Shown here piece by piece: positions 8,984-16,907 of a DNA stretch of 47,162 nucleotides. The stretch is taken from the NCBI GenBank assembly GCA_937898415.1, contig CALDLA010000086.1, positions 1 to 47,162 of the forward strand, read 5' to 3'. Both the position numbers and the translations under genes were made by a program. The notes under the pieces were generated by a model. The model made no database searches. It was not told where the DNA came from and saw nothing but the letters and a program-made list of their open reading frames with translations. Position 1 is the stretch's first letter; each line of letters begins with the position of its first letter. Source of the DNA: an uncultured Prevotellaceae bacterium. Lineage in GTDB: Bacteria > Bacteroidota > Bacteroidia > Bacteroidales > Bacteroidaceae.

Positions 8984-10469
8984 AGTCTTTTTCCTCTGCC
9001 TCGTCCTGCTGCCACATTTCGGTCTGGCACAGACGGACACCCTGCGCCTCTCCCTCGACGACTGCATCGCAATGGCGAGACGCCAGAGCATTGATGCCGC
9101 CGTGGCCCTGGGCGAACTGCGGTCGGCCTACTGGCAGTGGCGCAGCTACCGGGCCGACCTGCTGCCGGAGGTGTCGCTGTCGGGCACGGCGCCGTCGTGG
9201 AACAAGCGCTACAGCTCGTACCAGCAGGCCGACGGCTCGCTGTCGTTCGTGCGCAACGACTACCTCGGACTGGACGGCGCGGTGAACATCACGCAGAAAC
9301 TGTGGCCCACGGGCGGCACGCTCAGCGTGGAGTCGTCGCTCGACTACCTGCACCAGTCTTCCAACTCCTCCCCTATGGGGGGAGGTCGGGAGGGGGCTAA
9401 TCAGTTTATGTCGCTGCCCGTGGCCGTCACCCTCTCGCAGCCGCTCTTCAGCGTGAACCACCTGGAGTGGAACCGCCGCATAGAGCCGCTGCGCTACCGC
9501 GAGGCCCAGGCGCGTTTCCTCACCGAGACCGAGCAGGTGGCCATGCAGGCCATCAGCCTTTACTTCGGTCTGCTGCTGGCCGGCGAACAGGTGAACATCG
9601 CCCGCCAGAACCTGCAGACAGCCGAGAAGCTCTATGAGGTGGCCCAGGCCAAGCGACGCATGGGCACCATCAGCGAGAACGACGTGCTGCAACTGCGCCT
9701 CGACGTGCTCACCGCCCGCAGTGCCCTGACCAACAGCGAGAGCACCCGGCAGGCCCGCCAGTTCGCCCTCCGATCGTTCCTCGACGTGGAAGCCCCCATC
9801 GCCGCAACCGTTCCCGAAGCGTCTGCCTTGGGGCTCCATCTCGACTACGAGGACGTCCTTGCCCACGCCCTCCAGAACAACGCCCTCGCCACCACCATGC
9901 GCCGCCGCCAGATGGAGGCCGACTATGCCGTGGCCTCGGCCCGCGCCAATCGCCAGAGCATCAACCTCTACGCCCAACTGGGCTATACCGGCACGGGCGA
10001 CAACATGAACAGCGCCTACCGCAACCTGCTGAGCAATGAGGTGGTCTCGGTGGGCATCACCGTGCCGCTGCTCGACTGGGGCAAGCGCAAGGGGCAGCGT
10101 CGCCTCGCCGAGAGCAATCGCGACATCATCCAGGGCCAGCTGCGCCAGCAGTCGCAGGACTTCCGCCAGGACATCTTTATCCTGACCGAGCAGTTCAACA
10201 ACCAGGCCGAACAACTGCGCATTGCCTGCGAGGCCGACACCATCGCCCGCCGCCGCTATCATACCAACGTCGAGACGTTCAAGATAGGCAGCATCTCGAC
10301 CCTCGAACTCTCCAGCGCCCAGACCGCCAAGGACCAGGCCCGCCAGAACCGCATCCAGCAGCTCTTCAACTACTGGTACTATTACTATCAGCTCCGCAGC
10401 ATCGCCCTCTGGGACTTCGAGCGTGGCTGTGACATTACCACCGACATCGAGAAACTATGCAAGGAATAA
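8976..10469 (+). CDS. TolC-family outer-membrane efflux protein
   Basis: A 497-residue protein with a signal peptide (MNRVFFLCLVLLPHFGLAQ) and the TolC pattern of long heptad-rich helices in two internal repeats, e.g. LSLDDCIAMARRQSID near the N-terminus and the LNYWYYYYQLRSIA-like C-terminal region. It would form the trimeric outer-membrane channel for the exporter encoded upstream. Residues around 129-141 (SNSSPMGGGREGA) are translated from a G/C-rich repeat at 9361-9398 and look like an in-frame insertion in the first beta or hairpin region. The ATG overlaps the end of the previous gene by 8 bp. Confidence 0.92.
   Translation: MNRVFFLCLVLLPHFGLAQTDTLRLSLDDCIAMARRQSIDAAVALGELRSAYWQWRSYRADLLPEVSLSGTAPSWNKRYSSYQQADGSLSFVRNDYLGLDGAVNITQKLWPTGGTLSVESSLDYLHQSSNSSPMGGGREGANQFMSLPVAVTLSQPLFSVNHLEWNRRIEPLRYREAQARFLTETEQVAMQAISLYFGLLLAGEQVNIARQNLQTAEKLYEVAQAKRRMGTISENDVLQLRLDVLTARSALTNSESTRQARQFALRSFLDVEAPIAATVPEASALGLHLDYEDVLAHALQNNALATTMRRRQMEADYAVASARANRQSINLYAQLGYTGTGDNMNSAYRNLLSNEVVSVGITVPLLDWGKRKGQRRLAESNRDIIQGQLRQQSQDFRQDIFILTEQFNNQAEQLRIACEADTIARRRYHTNVETFKIGSISTLELSSAQTAKDQARQNRIQQLFNYWYYYYQLRSIALWDFERGCDITTDIEKLCKE
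9361..9398. repeat. G/C-rich palindromic repeat element inside the tolC-like gene
   Basis: The stretch contains CTCCTCCCCTA followed by TGGGGGGAGG and then TCGGGAGGGGGCT. That is a C-run/G-run palindrome followed by a G-rich tail, the same design as the elements at 10485-10519 and 10562-10606. It keeps the reading frame and adds a low-complexity Gly/Ser-rich segment to the protein. This kind of short G-rich repeat is usually intergenic. Confidence 0.6.
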
Positions 10470-10484
10470 TCATCGCGCAGCCAC

Positions 10485-10606
10485 TCCCTTCCCTTCAAGG
10501 GGAGGGGCAGGGGTGGGGTCTGTAACTTCAACACCGACAGAACTGCCTCAGGAAAAAGATACTGACCCCACCCCCAACCCCTCCCCTACATGGGAGGGGA
10601 GAGGCT
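10485..10606. repeat. pair of inverted G-rich repeat elements with opposed G-quadruplex motifs
   Basis: The tolC-adaptor gap holds two copies of a G/C-rich element in inverted orientation. On the plus strand, GGGGAGGGGCAGGGGTGGGG (10499-10518) has four runs of four G. On the minus strand, 10566-10586 has four G-runs of four or five. Each element also carries a short C-run/G-run hairpin (10486-10507 and 10578-10600). About 47 bp separate the two G-rich cores. They lie in a 172-bp gap inside an otherwise tightly packed operon, so they could affect mRNA stability or relative expression of the adaptor. Confidence 0.7.
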
Positions 10607-10641
10607 GCGCACAGAATATCAACGATAAGAGTATTAAGACA

Positions 10642-11907
10642 ATGAAGAACGACAATCAGACGATGGACAGGGCGATTCCTATCAGTGAACAACGCCGGCG
10701 CAAACTCCGTCGCATCGCCGTGGCCGTTGCCATCGTGGTAGCGGTACTCGGCGCAGGTGCCTGGCTCGGCACGCAGATGATTCCGACCCTCGACCGCAAG
10801 GCACTCATCATCTCCGAGGTGGACCGCGGCACCATCGACGTCAGCGTCTCGGCCACGGGGCGCATCGTGCCTGCCTTCGAGGAAATCATCGTGTCGCCCA
10901 TCAGCTCGAAGATTCTTGAGGTCTATGCCCACAGCGGCGACAGCGTGGACGTGGGACAGCCATTGTGCCGACTGGATCTCCAGTCGGCCGAGACAGACTA
11001 CTCCAAAGCCCTCGACGAGCGCGAGATACGCCGCCAGCAGACCGCCCAGCTGAAGGCCAACGTAGAGACACAGCTCTCCGACCGCCGGATGCAGATTGAG
11101 GTGAAGGAGATGGAACTCTCGCAACTCGAAGCCCAGCTGCGCAACGAACTCTACCTTGACAGCCTTGGCTCCGGCACCCGCGACCGTGTGCGTCAGGCCG
11201 AGACGACATTAAAAACCGCCCAGATGCAGCTACAGCAACTGCGCCAGCAGTACCAGAACGAACAGCGTGTGCGTCAGGCCGACCTCCGTATGCAGCAACT
11301 CCAAAACGGCATCTTCGAGAAGGGACTCGACGAGAAGCGCCGCACACTGGACGATGCCAAGATACGCTCGCCACGACGCGCCACGCTTACCTACATCAAC
11401 AGCGAGGTGGGCAGCACCATCGGCGCAGGCCAGAAGATTGCCGTAGTGAGTGACCTCAGTCACTTCAAGGCCGAGTGCGAAATCTCCGACAGCCACAGCG
11501 AGCGCGTCCGCGTCGGCGGTGCCGTCATCCTCCGAATCGGCAAGGAGCGCCTGACGGGTATCATCAACACCGTCACGCCCTTGAGCCAGAGCGGTGCCAT
11601 CACCTTCACCGTCGTGCCCGACAATATGTCGCACCCGCGCCTCCGTTCCGGCCTCAGAACGGAAGTGTTCGTCATCACCAGCATCAAGGACGACGTGCTC
11701 CGCATCCGCAACGGCTCCTTCTACAGCGGCCCCGGCGACTACACCCTCTTCGTCCTTGACGGCGACATGCTCCATCCCCGCCAAGTCCGCCTCGGCGAGT
11801 GCAACTACGACTACATCGAGGTCATCAGCGGCCTGGAATCTGGCGAACAAGTCATCGTCAGCGACATGACGAAGTACAAAGGAAAGGAGAAACTGAAGGT
11901 GGAATAG
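10642..11907 (+). CDS. HlyD/MacA-like periplasmic adaptor (membrane fusion protein)
   Basis: A 421-residue adaptor: short cytoplasmic N-terminus rich in Arg/Lys, a membrane anchor near residues 29-48, a lipoyl-like half (GRIVPAFEEIIVSPISSKI), a long coiled-coil hairpin (about residues 115-240, rich in Gln/Arg/Leu), the second lipoyl half, then beta-barrel domains. It would link the permeases to the TolC-like channel. The ATG at 10642 is chosen because an in-frame frame opening at 10423 would translate the G-rich repeats in front of the gene. It is the last gene of exporter operon A. Confidence 0.92.
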   Translation: MKNDNQTMDRAIPISEQRRRKLRRIAVAVAIVVAVLGAGAWLGTQMIPTLDRKALIISEVDRGTIDVSVSATGRIVPAFEEIIVSPISSKILEVYAHSGDSVDVGQPLCRLDLQSAETDYSKALDEREIRRQQTAQLKANVETQLSDRRMQIEVKEMELSQLEAQLRNELYLDSLGSGTRDRVRQAETTLKTAQMQLQQLRQQYQNEQRVRQADLRMQQLQNGIFEKGLDEKRRTLDDAKIRSPRRATLTYINSEVGSTIGAGQKIAVVSDLSHFKAECEISDSHSERVRVGGAVILRIGKERLTGIINTVTPLSQSGAITFTVVPDNMSHPRLRSGLRTEVFVITSIKDDVLRIRNGSFYSGPGDYTLFVLDGDMLHPRQVRLGECNYDYIEVISGLESGEQVIVSDMTKYKGKEKLKVE

Positions 11908-11978
11908 AAAATAAACGGCTTTTCTTTTCGACTTTTGCCCATTTTAGTTGTATACTATAATAGAAGGCCCTACAAACA

Positions 11979-12536
11979 ATGATACAGATAGAGGACGAAA
12001 TACTCACACGATGCCAGGGCGGCGACAAGGCCGCTTTCCGATGGGTGGTACAGACCTATCAGCGCATGTTGTTCTCGCTTGCGCTGAAGATGCTGGCCAA
12101 CGAGGAAGAGGCGAAAGACGTGGTGCAGGATACGTTTGTCCGAGCTTGGCTTGCTATCAGAAGCTACAATCCCCAGCAGCCCTTTGCCTCGTGGCTCTAC
12201 ACAATAGCCTCACGTCTGTGTCTCAATCGCATGAAGGCTGAAAAAGTGTCCGCCATGCAGCCAAAAGACCTGACAGTGCTACACCGCTTTGCTTCGGGCG
12301 ACGACACACAGCGCAAGTTGGAAAACAACGAATGGATAGCCATCGTAAGGACACTGGCCGAAGGACTGAGCGAGAAGCAACGGCTGGTGTTCACCCTCTG
12401 CCAACTGGAAGGTCTCTCATCTGAAGAAGCAGAACATATAACCGGCATGGATGCCCGACAGATAAAGGGCAACCTCTATGTAGCCCGCCAGACAATACGT
12501 AAACGACTAAAGGATTTAGGATATGATGAAGATTGA
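11979..12536 (+). CDS. ECF-type RNA polymerase sigma factor (module 1)
   Basis: A 185-residue sigma-70 family protein with the two ECF parts. Region 2 contains EEEAKDVVQDTFVRAW (about residues 41-56) and SWLYTIASRLCLNRMK; region 4 contains LSEKQRLVFTLCQLEGLSSEEAEHITG and a helix-turn-helix at about residues 125-175. It recruits RNA polymerase to a set of promoters, usually with an anti-sigma protein as its switch. The next gene overlaps by 14 bp and encodes a membrane-anchored protein of the right kind. The 71-bp gap upstream is A/T-rich, without a clear TAnnTTTG core. Confidence 0.93.
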   Translation: MIQIEDEILTRCQGGDKAAFRWVVQTYQRMLFSLALKMLANEEEAKDVVQDTFVRAWLAIRSYNPQQPFASWLYTIASRLCLNRMKAEKVSAMQPKDLTVLHRFASGDDTQRKLENNEWIAIVRTLAEGLSEKQRLVFTLCQLEGLSSEEAEHITGMDARQIKGNLYVARQTIRKRLKDLGYDED

Positions 12537-13149
12537 TGAAATATTGAGCCGATTGCAGGAACAGCAGCCCGACGTCTGCAACCCTGACGAACTGACCGAC
12601 CGCATCATGGACAGTCTGCCAGACTTACCCACTGAGCAGCCTAAGCCTGCACGACGTATCAGACTCTATGCCGCTTCGGCCATAGCCGCAGCCGCCAGTG
12701 TACTGCTGCTTATCTCCTTAGGCATCGTTTCCAATAATCAAAATGATGAAGGAAACAACCTTGTGGCACAAACAGACACCACGATTGTCAGTCCACAAAC
12801 AGGGGCTAAGGAAATAGAGACTCGCCCGCAGGAGAAGAAAGTAACCAAGGAAATGGCTGACACGGTGAAAAGGGTGAAAGAGATTCTTCACATGTCCAAA
12901 CCGCCCAGGCACTACATGGCTAGACAGGAAACAAAGGCTGAAAGTCACGCAGAAACTGAAGTTATAGATGCAAGCGACTTTGCAGAAAGAGCCATGGCTG
13001 AGGAAAACCAACGCTTTGCAATGGAAATGATGGCAGCAATGAACGGCAGCCTACAAGCCGACTTCCAAGAGATGACAAAGGAAATCCGCCAACGCGGTGA
13101 ACGCATGAGCCAAAAGGTGGAGATGGCTATCAATGACAACGAATATTAA
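12523..13149 (+). CDS. putative membrane-anchored anti-sigma protein (module 1)
   Basis: A 208-residue protein with an N-terminal cytoplasmic part of about 45 residues (DEILSRLQEQQPD...), one membrane segment near residues 48-69, and a charged C-terminal part with coiled-coil character (EENQRFAMEMMAAMN...). The single-span layout and the 14-bp overlap with the sigma gene fit an anti-sigma factor. No conserved zinc-binding (ZAS) motif is visible, so the call rests on context. A second ATG one codon downstream (12526) is equally possible as start. In the alternative it is just a co-transcribed membrane protein. Confidence 0.6.
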   Translation: MMKIDEILSRLQEQQPDVCNPDELTDRIMDSLPDLPTEQPKPARRIRLYAASAIAAAASVLLLISLGIVSNNQNDEGNNLVAQTDTTIVSPQTGAKEIETRPQEKKVTKEMADTVKRVKEILHMSKPPRHYMARQETKAESHAETEVIDASDFAERAMAEENQRFAMEMMAAMNGSLQADFQEMTKEIRQRGERMSQKVEMAINDNEY

Positions 13150-13173
13150 TCAGCAACTAAAGAGGAACAAGAT

Positions 13174-14415
13174 ATGAAAAGAACAGTATTTGCACTTTGT
13201 GCCACCATCATCGCCCTCAGCACCACGGCTCAGGGCACGATACAGCAGCGCCTGAAAGGCAATCCGAAGATTGACAGTCTCGTGAGCGAGATGGAGGCGT
13301 TGGGAAGAAGCGTTCGCGTTTCCTACTATTACGACGGTAGGCTCCATAAGACCATCATGATAGGCGGCGGCTTGATGAAAGACTACCAGCCTACGCCTCC
13401 GACAGGTGACCCTAAACAGGACTTACAGGCACTGAAGCTGGACAGCGTGCGCCAGATGGAGACTCTGCGGTTGAAACGGGCGTATGACGCCATGCGCCGC
13501 ACCTGCCAGCAGCTCACCGACGAGGCCAAGGAAAGCTACAGCTGGGAGTACCACCGTGGCGGGGTGGACAGCGTCCGCTATACCATCGCCTTGGGAGAAT
13601 ACGTTAACGGTGACACCATGCAGACCTATCGGCGAAACAGGGATGTGTTTTATTATAACGCCCCCGAAATCATCACCTTCGGCTACGACCCTGTACCAGG
13701 AAGTGACGTGAGTCCGTGGCGACACAAGGGATATGCCACTTTCAGATATGAGTACACCCCTGACAGCGTGAGCAAAATGCCGAAAGAGCGTACACCGTTT
13801 GACAAGGATGCATACACACGGCTGCTTCAGTCCATCCTGAAACAAAAAGGCATCACCACCCGCCAGTTCTACGTCTATCACGACAGCACCTTTACCATTG
13901 AGAAGAAGGACTGGAATAACGAGGAGTTTGTCATTCGCTCGAACACGATTTCGCCCCGCCAGCTGAAGAGCGAGACGTGGGGAACCGTCTACACGCTGGG
14001 CTCCAGCGCACAGGCCGACTCGGTGCTGAGCCAGATCAAGCAGGCCACATGGGCTTTCCTGAACGAGCATCCCGACATGGATTTCTCCTTCAATTCCAAT
14101 TCCGGATACCATTCAAGGGCATTGGAAAACATGTTCCATACCTTCGACTCCAAGAGAGTGCCTTCTTCTTTCTACATCTATGTTCACCGTAGCCCGATAC
14201 CCAGCAGCACGACAGACTCCGAATACCATATTGTCATTATCGAAAGCAAGGGCGACATAATGGTGCCCATGGAATGGCAAATTCTGAAGAGTTGGAAGAA
14301 CGGCAAAGTGGAATACGACAAGAAAGCCGCCAAGAACCTGACGCCCAAGCAGGCCCGGGACAACACCTCCGCCTCACGCTCCACCATAACACGGGGCTAC
14401 GAGCCGATAGACTGA
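13174..14415 (+). CDS. secreted protein of unknown function (sigma module 1)
   Basis: A 413-residue protein with a typical signal peptide (MKRTVFALCATIIALSTTAQG) and no membrane segment in the mature part. The mature chain is polar and rich in Tyr, Ser and Arg, with no motif I recognise. It follows the putative anti-sigma gene by 24 bp and so is probably in the same transcript and exported to the periplasm or beyond. A strong hairpin (14480-14509) lies after it, before the thioredoxin cluster. Confidence 0.75.
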   Translation: MKRTVFALCATIIALSTTAQGTIQQRLKGNPKIDSLVSEMEALGRSVRVSYYYDGRLHKTIMIGGGLMKDYQPTPPTGDPKQDLQALKLDSVRQMETLRLKRAYDAMRRTCQQLTDEAKESYSWEYHRGGVDSVRYTIALGEYVNGDTMQTYRRNRDVFYYNAPEIITFGYDPVPGSDVSPWRHKGYATFRYEYTPDSVSKMPKERTPFDKDAYTRLLQSILKQKGITTRQFYVYHDSTFTIEKKDWNNEEFVIRSNTISPRQLKSETWGTVYTLGSSAQADSVLSQIKQATWAFLNEHPDMDFSFNSNSGYHSRALENMFHTFDSKRVPSSFYIYVHRSPIPSSTTDSEYHIVIIESKGDIMVPMEWQILKSWKNGKVEYDKKAAKNLTPKQARDNTSASRSTITRGYEPID

Positions 14416-14479
14416 CAGTGTAGAATAGGAAGTTTTTTATCTTATATTTAGTAAGTTTTTCTCACAACCCATGGGAAAC

Positions 14480-14509
14480 GGCACAGGTCGCAGTGATGCG
14501 CCCTGTGCC
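14480..14509. terminator. strong hairpin between the sigma module and the thioredoxin cluster
   Basis: GGCACAGG (14480-14487) pairs with CCTGTGCC (14502-14509), and inside it CGCA pairs with TGCG around a GTGA loop, with one T/C mismatch between. No T-run follows (TATAATCAG), so it may be a terminator without a U-tract, an mRNA-stability element, or an attenuator. It lies in the 188-bp gap between 14415 and 14604. The rest of that gap is A/T-rich and no standard promoter core was clear. Confidence 0.5.
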
Positions 14510-14603
14510 TATAATCAGATTAAGAACAATTAACACCCCGCAGCGTCATCTTTTCGCGATTACGGCGTATATAATAATAGGTAAAGACAAATAAGAAACA
14601 AAT

Positions 14604-16076
14604 ATGAACAAGAAAAATATTATCACCATCCTGCTCGCCCTCGTCGCAATGACGGGACAAGGGCAGACCACTAAGACAGCCACCATCAAAGGCTATTCGC
14701 CCGCACTGAAAGACAGTACAGTGGCAGAGTGTAGTATTGAAAATGTCCGCGTGGCATCTGACACAATCATTGGCGGACACTTCACCCTGACAGTTCCCGT
14801 GGAGGGACTTACGAAGAGTTATTTATTCCTTGCGGGAGAAGGATGCCCCAATCACCTGATGACCATTTGGCTACAACCTGGTGCGGACGTGAAAGTAACG
14901 GGTAAGGACTGTCTCTACCCATTGTGGAAGGTGGAAAGTCCACTGCCCGAACAGCAGACACTCAGCCGTATTATGGAATATGGTCATGACATGCTGGCAG
15001 AATTTTTGCGACTCAATCTTGCCAATGCTCCGTGGGACGAAGAGAGGCCTGTCTATATGAAGTATTTGAAACAGAAGATGGACGTTCTTCCCTCATTGTC
15101 AGTAGATGCAGCATCGCTCGAAGAGTTAGAAGGAGTGGCTATGATGGCAAGAAACTATACGAAGGACTTCCCGTATATGGAGCAGTTGAAGGAATTGGAG
15201 GCATCCACCGCCGCCCGTGCGCCGAAAGGGTTTGAAGAGCAACTGGCACTGATACACAGTCAGGTTTATCCGCCGCATATCTTACAGGTAGGTGAAGAGG
15301 CCATCGATGCAGAACTCATTGACATGCAGGGTCAGAAACATCATCTCGCTGAGGTGCTGGGGCAGCTCGACCGATATGTGCTGCTCGACTTTTGGAGTCT
15401 GGGATGCGGCCCTTGCCGTATGGCTGAGCCAGAGATGAGAGCGGCCTACGAGCAATCGCAAGGGAAGTTGGAAATCATCGGCATTAATCAGGATAAACTC
15501 TCTGCGTGGCAAGAGGACAATTTCAGCAAGAACATCGTCTGGAAAAACTGGAACGACGGCAAAATGGGCAAGGCCGACATTGAAAATAGCTATTGTGATA
15601 TGAAAGCCATACCCTATTATGTCTTGATTTCGCCCGAAAGGCGCATTCTCTGGAAGGGTGCCGGGTATGGTATGGGATGGTTCATGGGTTTGCTTTCCGC
15701 CATCAACGGTCCCAAGCAAGACAACACTGCCAACCTCTCACTTACCATCCAGCAAGTGGATGCTGATGCCAGCGGTACCACCGTCAGTTTCCGCTATTAT
15801 GGTCATAAGAACTTATGGTTCCGCATCGCCAAAGGTTCCTATCTTGAAGCAGATGGTAAGAAATACAAACTGACATCAGCCAACGGCATCACTCCCGACG
15901 CAGACATATATCCTCAAGTGAGAGCCACAGAAACCACAGAAGGCTATCTGAGCAACCTCTGCTACACCGACTTCACGCTCACCTTTGAACCCTTCGGCAC
16001 CATCCCGACCACCTTCGACTTCATAGAGGGCGACGTACAAGGTGCATTTATCATCCGTAATGTTTCAGTAAAATAA
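14604..16076 (+). CDS. secreted TlpA-like thioredoxin-fold protein (cluster gene 1)
   Basis: A 490-residue exported protein. Residues 1-21 are a signal peptide of the shared type (MNKKNIITILLALVAM...). The N-terminal region to about 230 is a beta-rich and helical domain of the DUF4369-like kind. The thioredoxin domain has the motif CGPC at 268-271 (FWSLGCGPCRMAEP) and a cis-Pro loop AIPYYVLISPE. About 120 residues follow the thioredoxin domain, which is more than usual for TlpA proteins. It would act in periplasmic thiol-disulfide exchange; partner unknown. It leads a run of five genes with the same leader. Confidence 0.85.
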   Translation: MNKKNIITILLALVAMTGQGQTTKTATIKGYSPALKDSTVAECSIENVRVASDTIIGGHFTLTVPVEGLTKSYLFLAGEGCPNHLMTIWLQPGADVKVTGKDCLYPLWKVESPLPEQQTLSRIMEYGHDMLAEFLRLNLANAPWDEERPVYMKYLKQKMDVLPSLSVDAASLEELEGVAMMARNYTKDFPYMEQLKELEASTAARAPKGFEEQLALIHSQVYPPHILQVGEEAIDAELIDMQGQKHHLAEVLGQLDRYVLLDFWSLGCGPCRMAEPEMRAAYEQSQGKLEIIGINQDKLSAWQEDNFSKNIVWKNWNDGKMGKADIENSYCDMKAIPYYVLISPERRILWKGAGYGMGWFMGLLSAINGPKQDNTANLSLTIQQVDADASGTTVSFRYYGHKNLWFRIAKGSYLEADGKKYKLTSANGITPDADIYPQVRATETTEGYLSNLCYTDFTLTFEPFGTIPTTFDFIEGDVQGAFIIRNVSVK

Positions 16077-16082
16077 GCAACC

Positions 16083-16895
16083 ATGAACAAGCAAACCATT
16101 ATCACCATCCTGTTCGCACTCGCTGCAATGGCGGGACAGGCGCAAACGAAGGTCAAAGGTCACGTCGTTAATGAGCGAGGCGAGACAGTAGAATACGTCA
16201 GCATTGGCATCGAAGAGGATAGCGTGGGCGTTATCTCCGATGCACAGGGACATTTCGCGCTGACGATACCCGCAGGGCGCAGGGATGATCTGACATTCAC
16301 ACACGTTTCCTATCAGACGACAACGATTCCCTACGCAACTTACGCCGATGGACGCGAACTGACTGTTACACTGAAAGACAAGGTGGTCGAACTGGCCGAG
16401 GTCGTGGTTGGCAAGAAAAACAAGCTGCACACGCTGTCGGGCAAGTCGTGGATAAGGACAAGCACGGCGGGCTTCGAGGGCGACTGCAAAGGAGACATAG
16501 AATGGGGGCCTATCTTCAAGAACAAGAAAGATTATCTGCTGACCGACATTATGGTCACCATTGACAAATGTGAGTACGAGGAATGTACGTTGAGTTTCAA
16601 TTGCTATGAGATTCGTGATAAGAAATTTGTCAATGTACTGAACAAACCTATTTACAAGCGTGTCACACCTGCCGACAATGGCACACAACTCAGAGTCAGT
16701 TCTGAAGAGACTGTCGTTCTGAGAGGCAAGAACAAATACTGCATCACTATCAGCGTTGTTGACATCAAGGGCAAAGGCAGACTATCTTTTCCGGCCAATT
16801 TCAAGAGCAGTTACGCCCGCCATAAGGTAAAAGGCAGGATGCGGAAGATTCCTGGTTGTCCGATGATTATCGTGAAAGGCTATGTGGTGAAATAA
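16083..16895 (+). CDS. secreted carboxypeptidase-regulatory-like protein with the shared leader (cluster gene 2)
   Basis: A 270-residue exported protein. After the shared leader (MNKQTIITILFALAAMAGQ), residues 22-105 read TKVKGHVVNERGETVEYVSI and continue as a CarboxypepD_reg-like beta-sandwich, the domain often found at the N-terminus of Bacteroidetes outer-membrane proteins. The remaining 160 residues contain a mixed-polarity region with DUF-like strands and no thioredoxin motif (no CxxC active site). It starts 6 bp after the previous stop. It is the only member of the five-gene run that is not a thioredoxin, so its leader was probably acquired or converted from its neighbours. Confidence 0.8.
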   Translation: MNKQTIITILFALAAMAGQAQTKVKGHVVNERGETVEYVSIGIEEDSVGVISDAQGHFALTIPAGRRDDLTFTHVSYQTTTIPYATYADGRELTVTLKDKVVELAEVVVGKKNKLHTLSGKSWIRTSTAGFEGDCKGDIEWGPIFKNKKDYLLTDIMVTIDKCEYEECTLSFNCYEIRDKKFVNVLNKPIYKRVTPADNGTQLRVSSEETVVLRGKNKYCITISVVDIKGKGRLSFPANFKSSYARHKVKGRMRKIPGCPMIIVKGYVVK

Positions 16896-16907
16896 AAATC
16901 AAAGATT

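Noticed and set aside
8910..10262. 450-codon open frame on the minus strand opposite the tolC-like gene
   Set aside because: It is antisense to an unmistakable TolC-family gene in G/C-rich DNA, where long shadow frames are common; the translation has no family features.
10423..10641. Longer N-terminus of the HlyD-like adaptor
   Set aside because: It would translate the G-rich repeats and the end of tolC; the ATG at 10642 gives a normal adaptor start.
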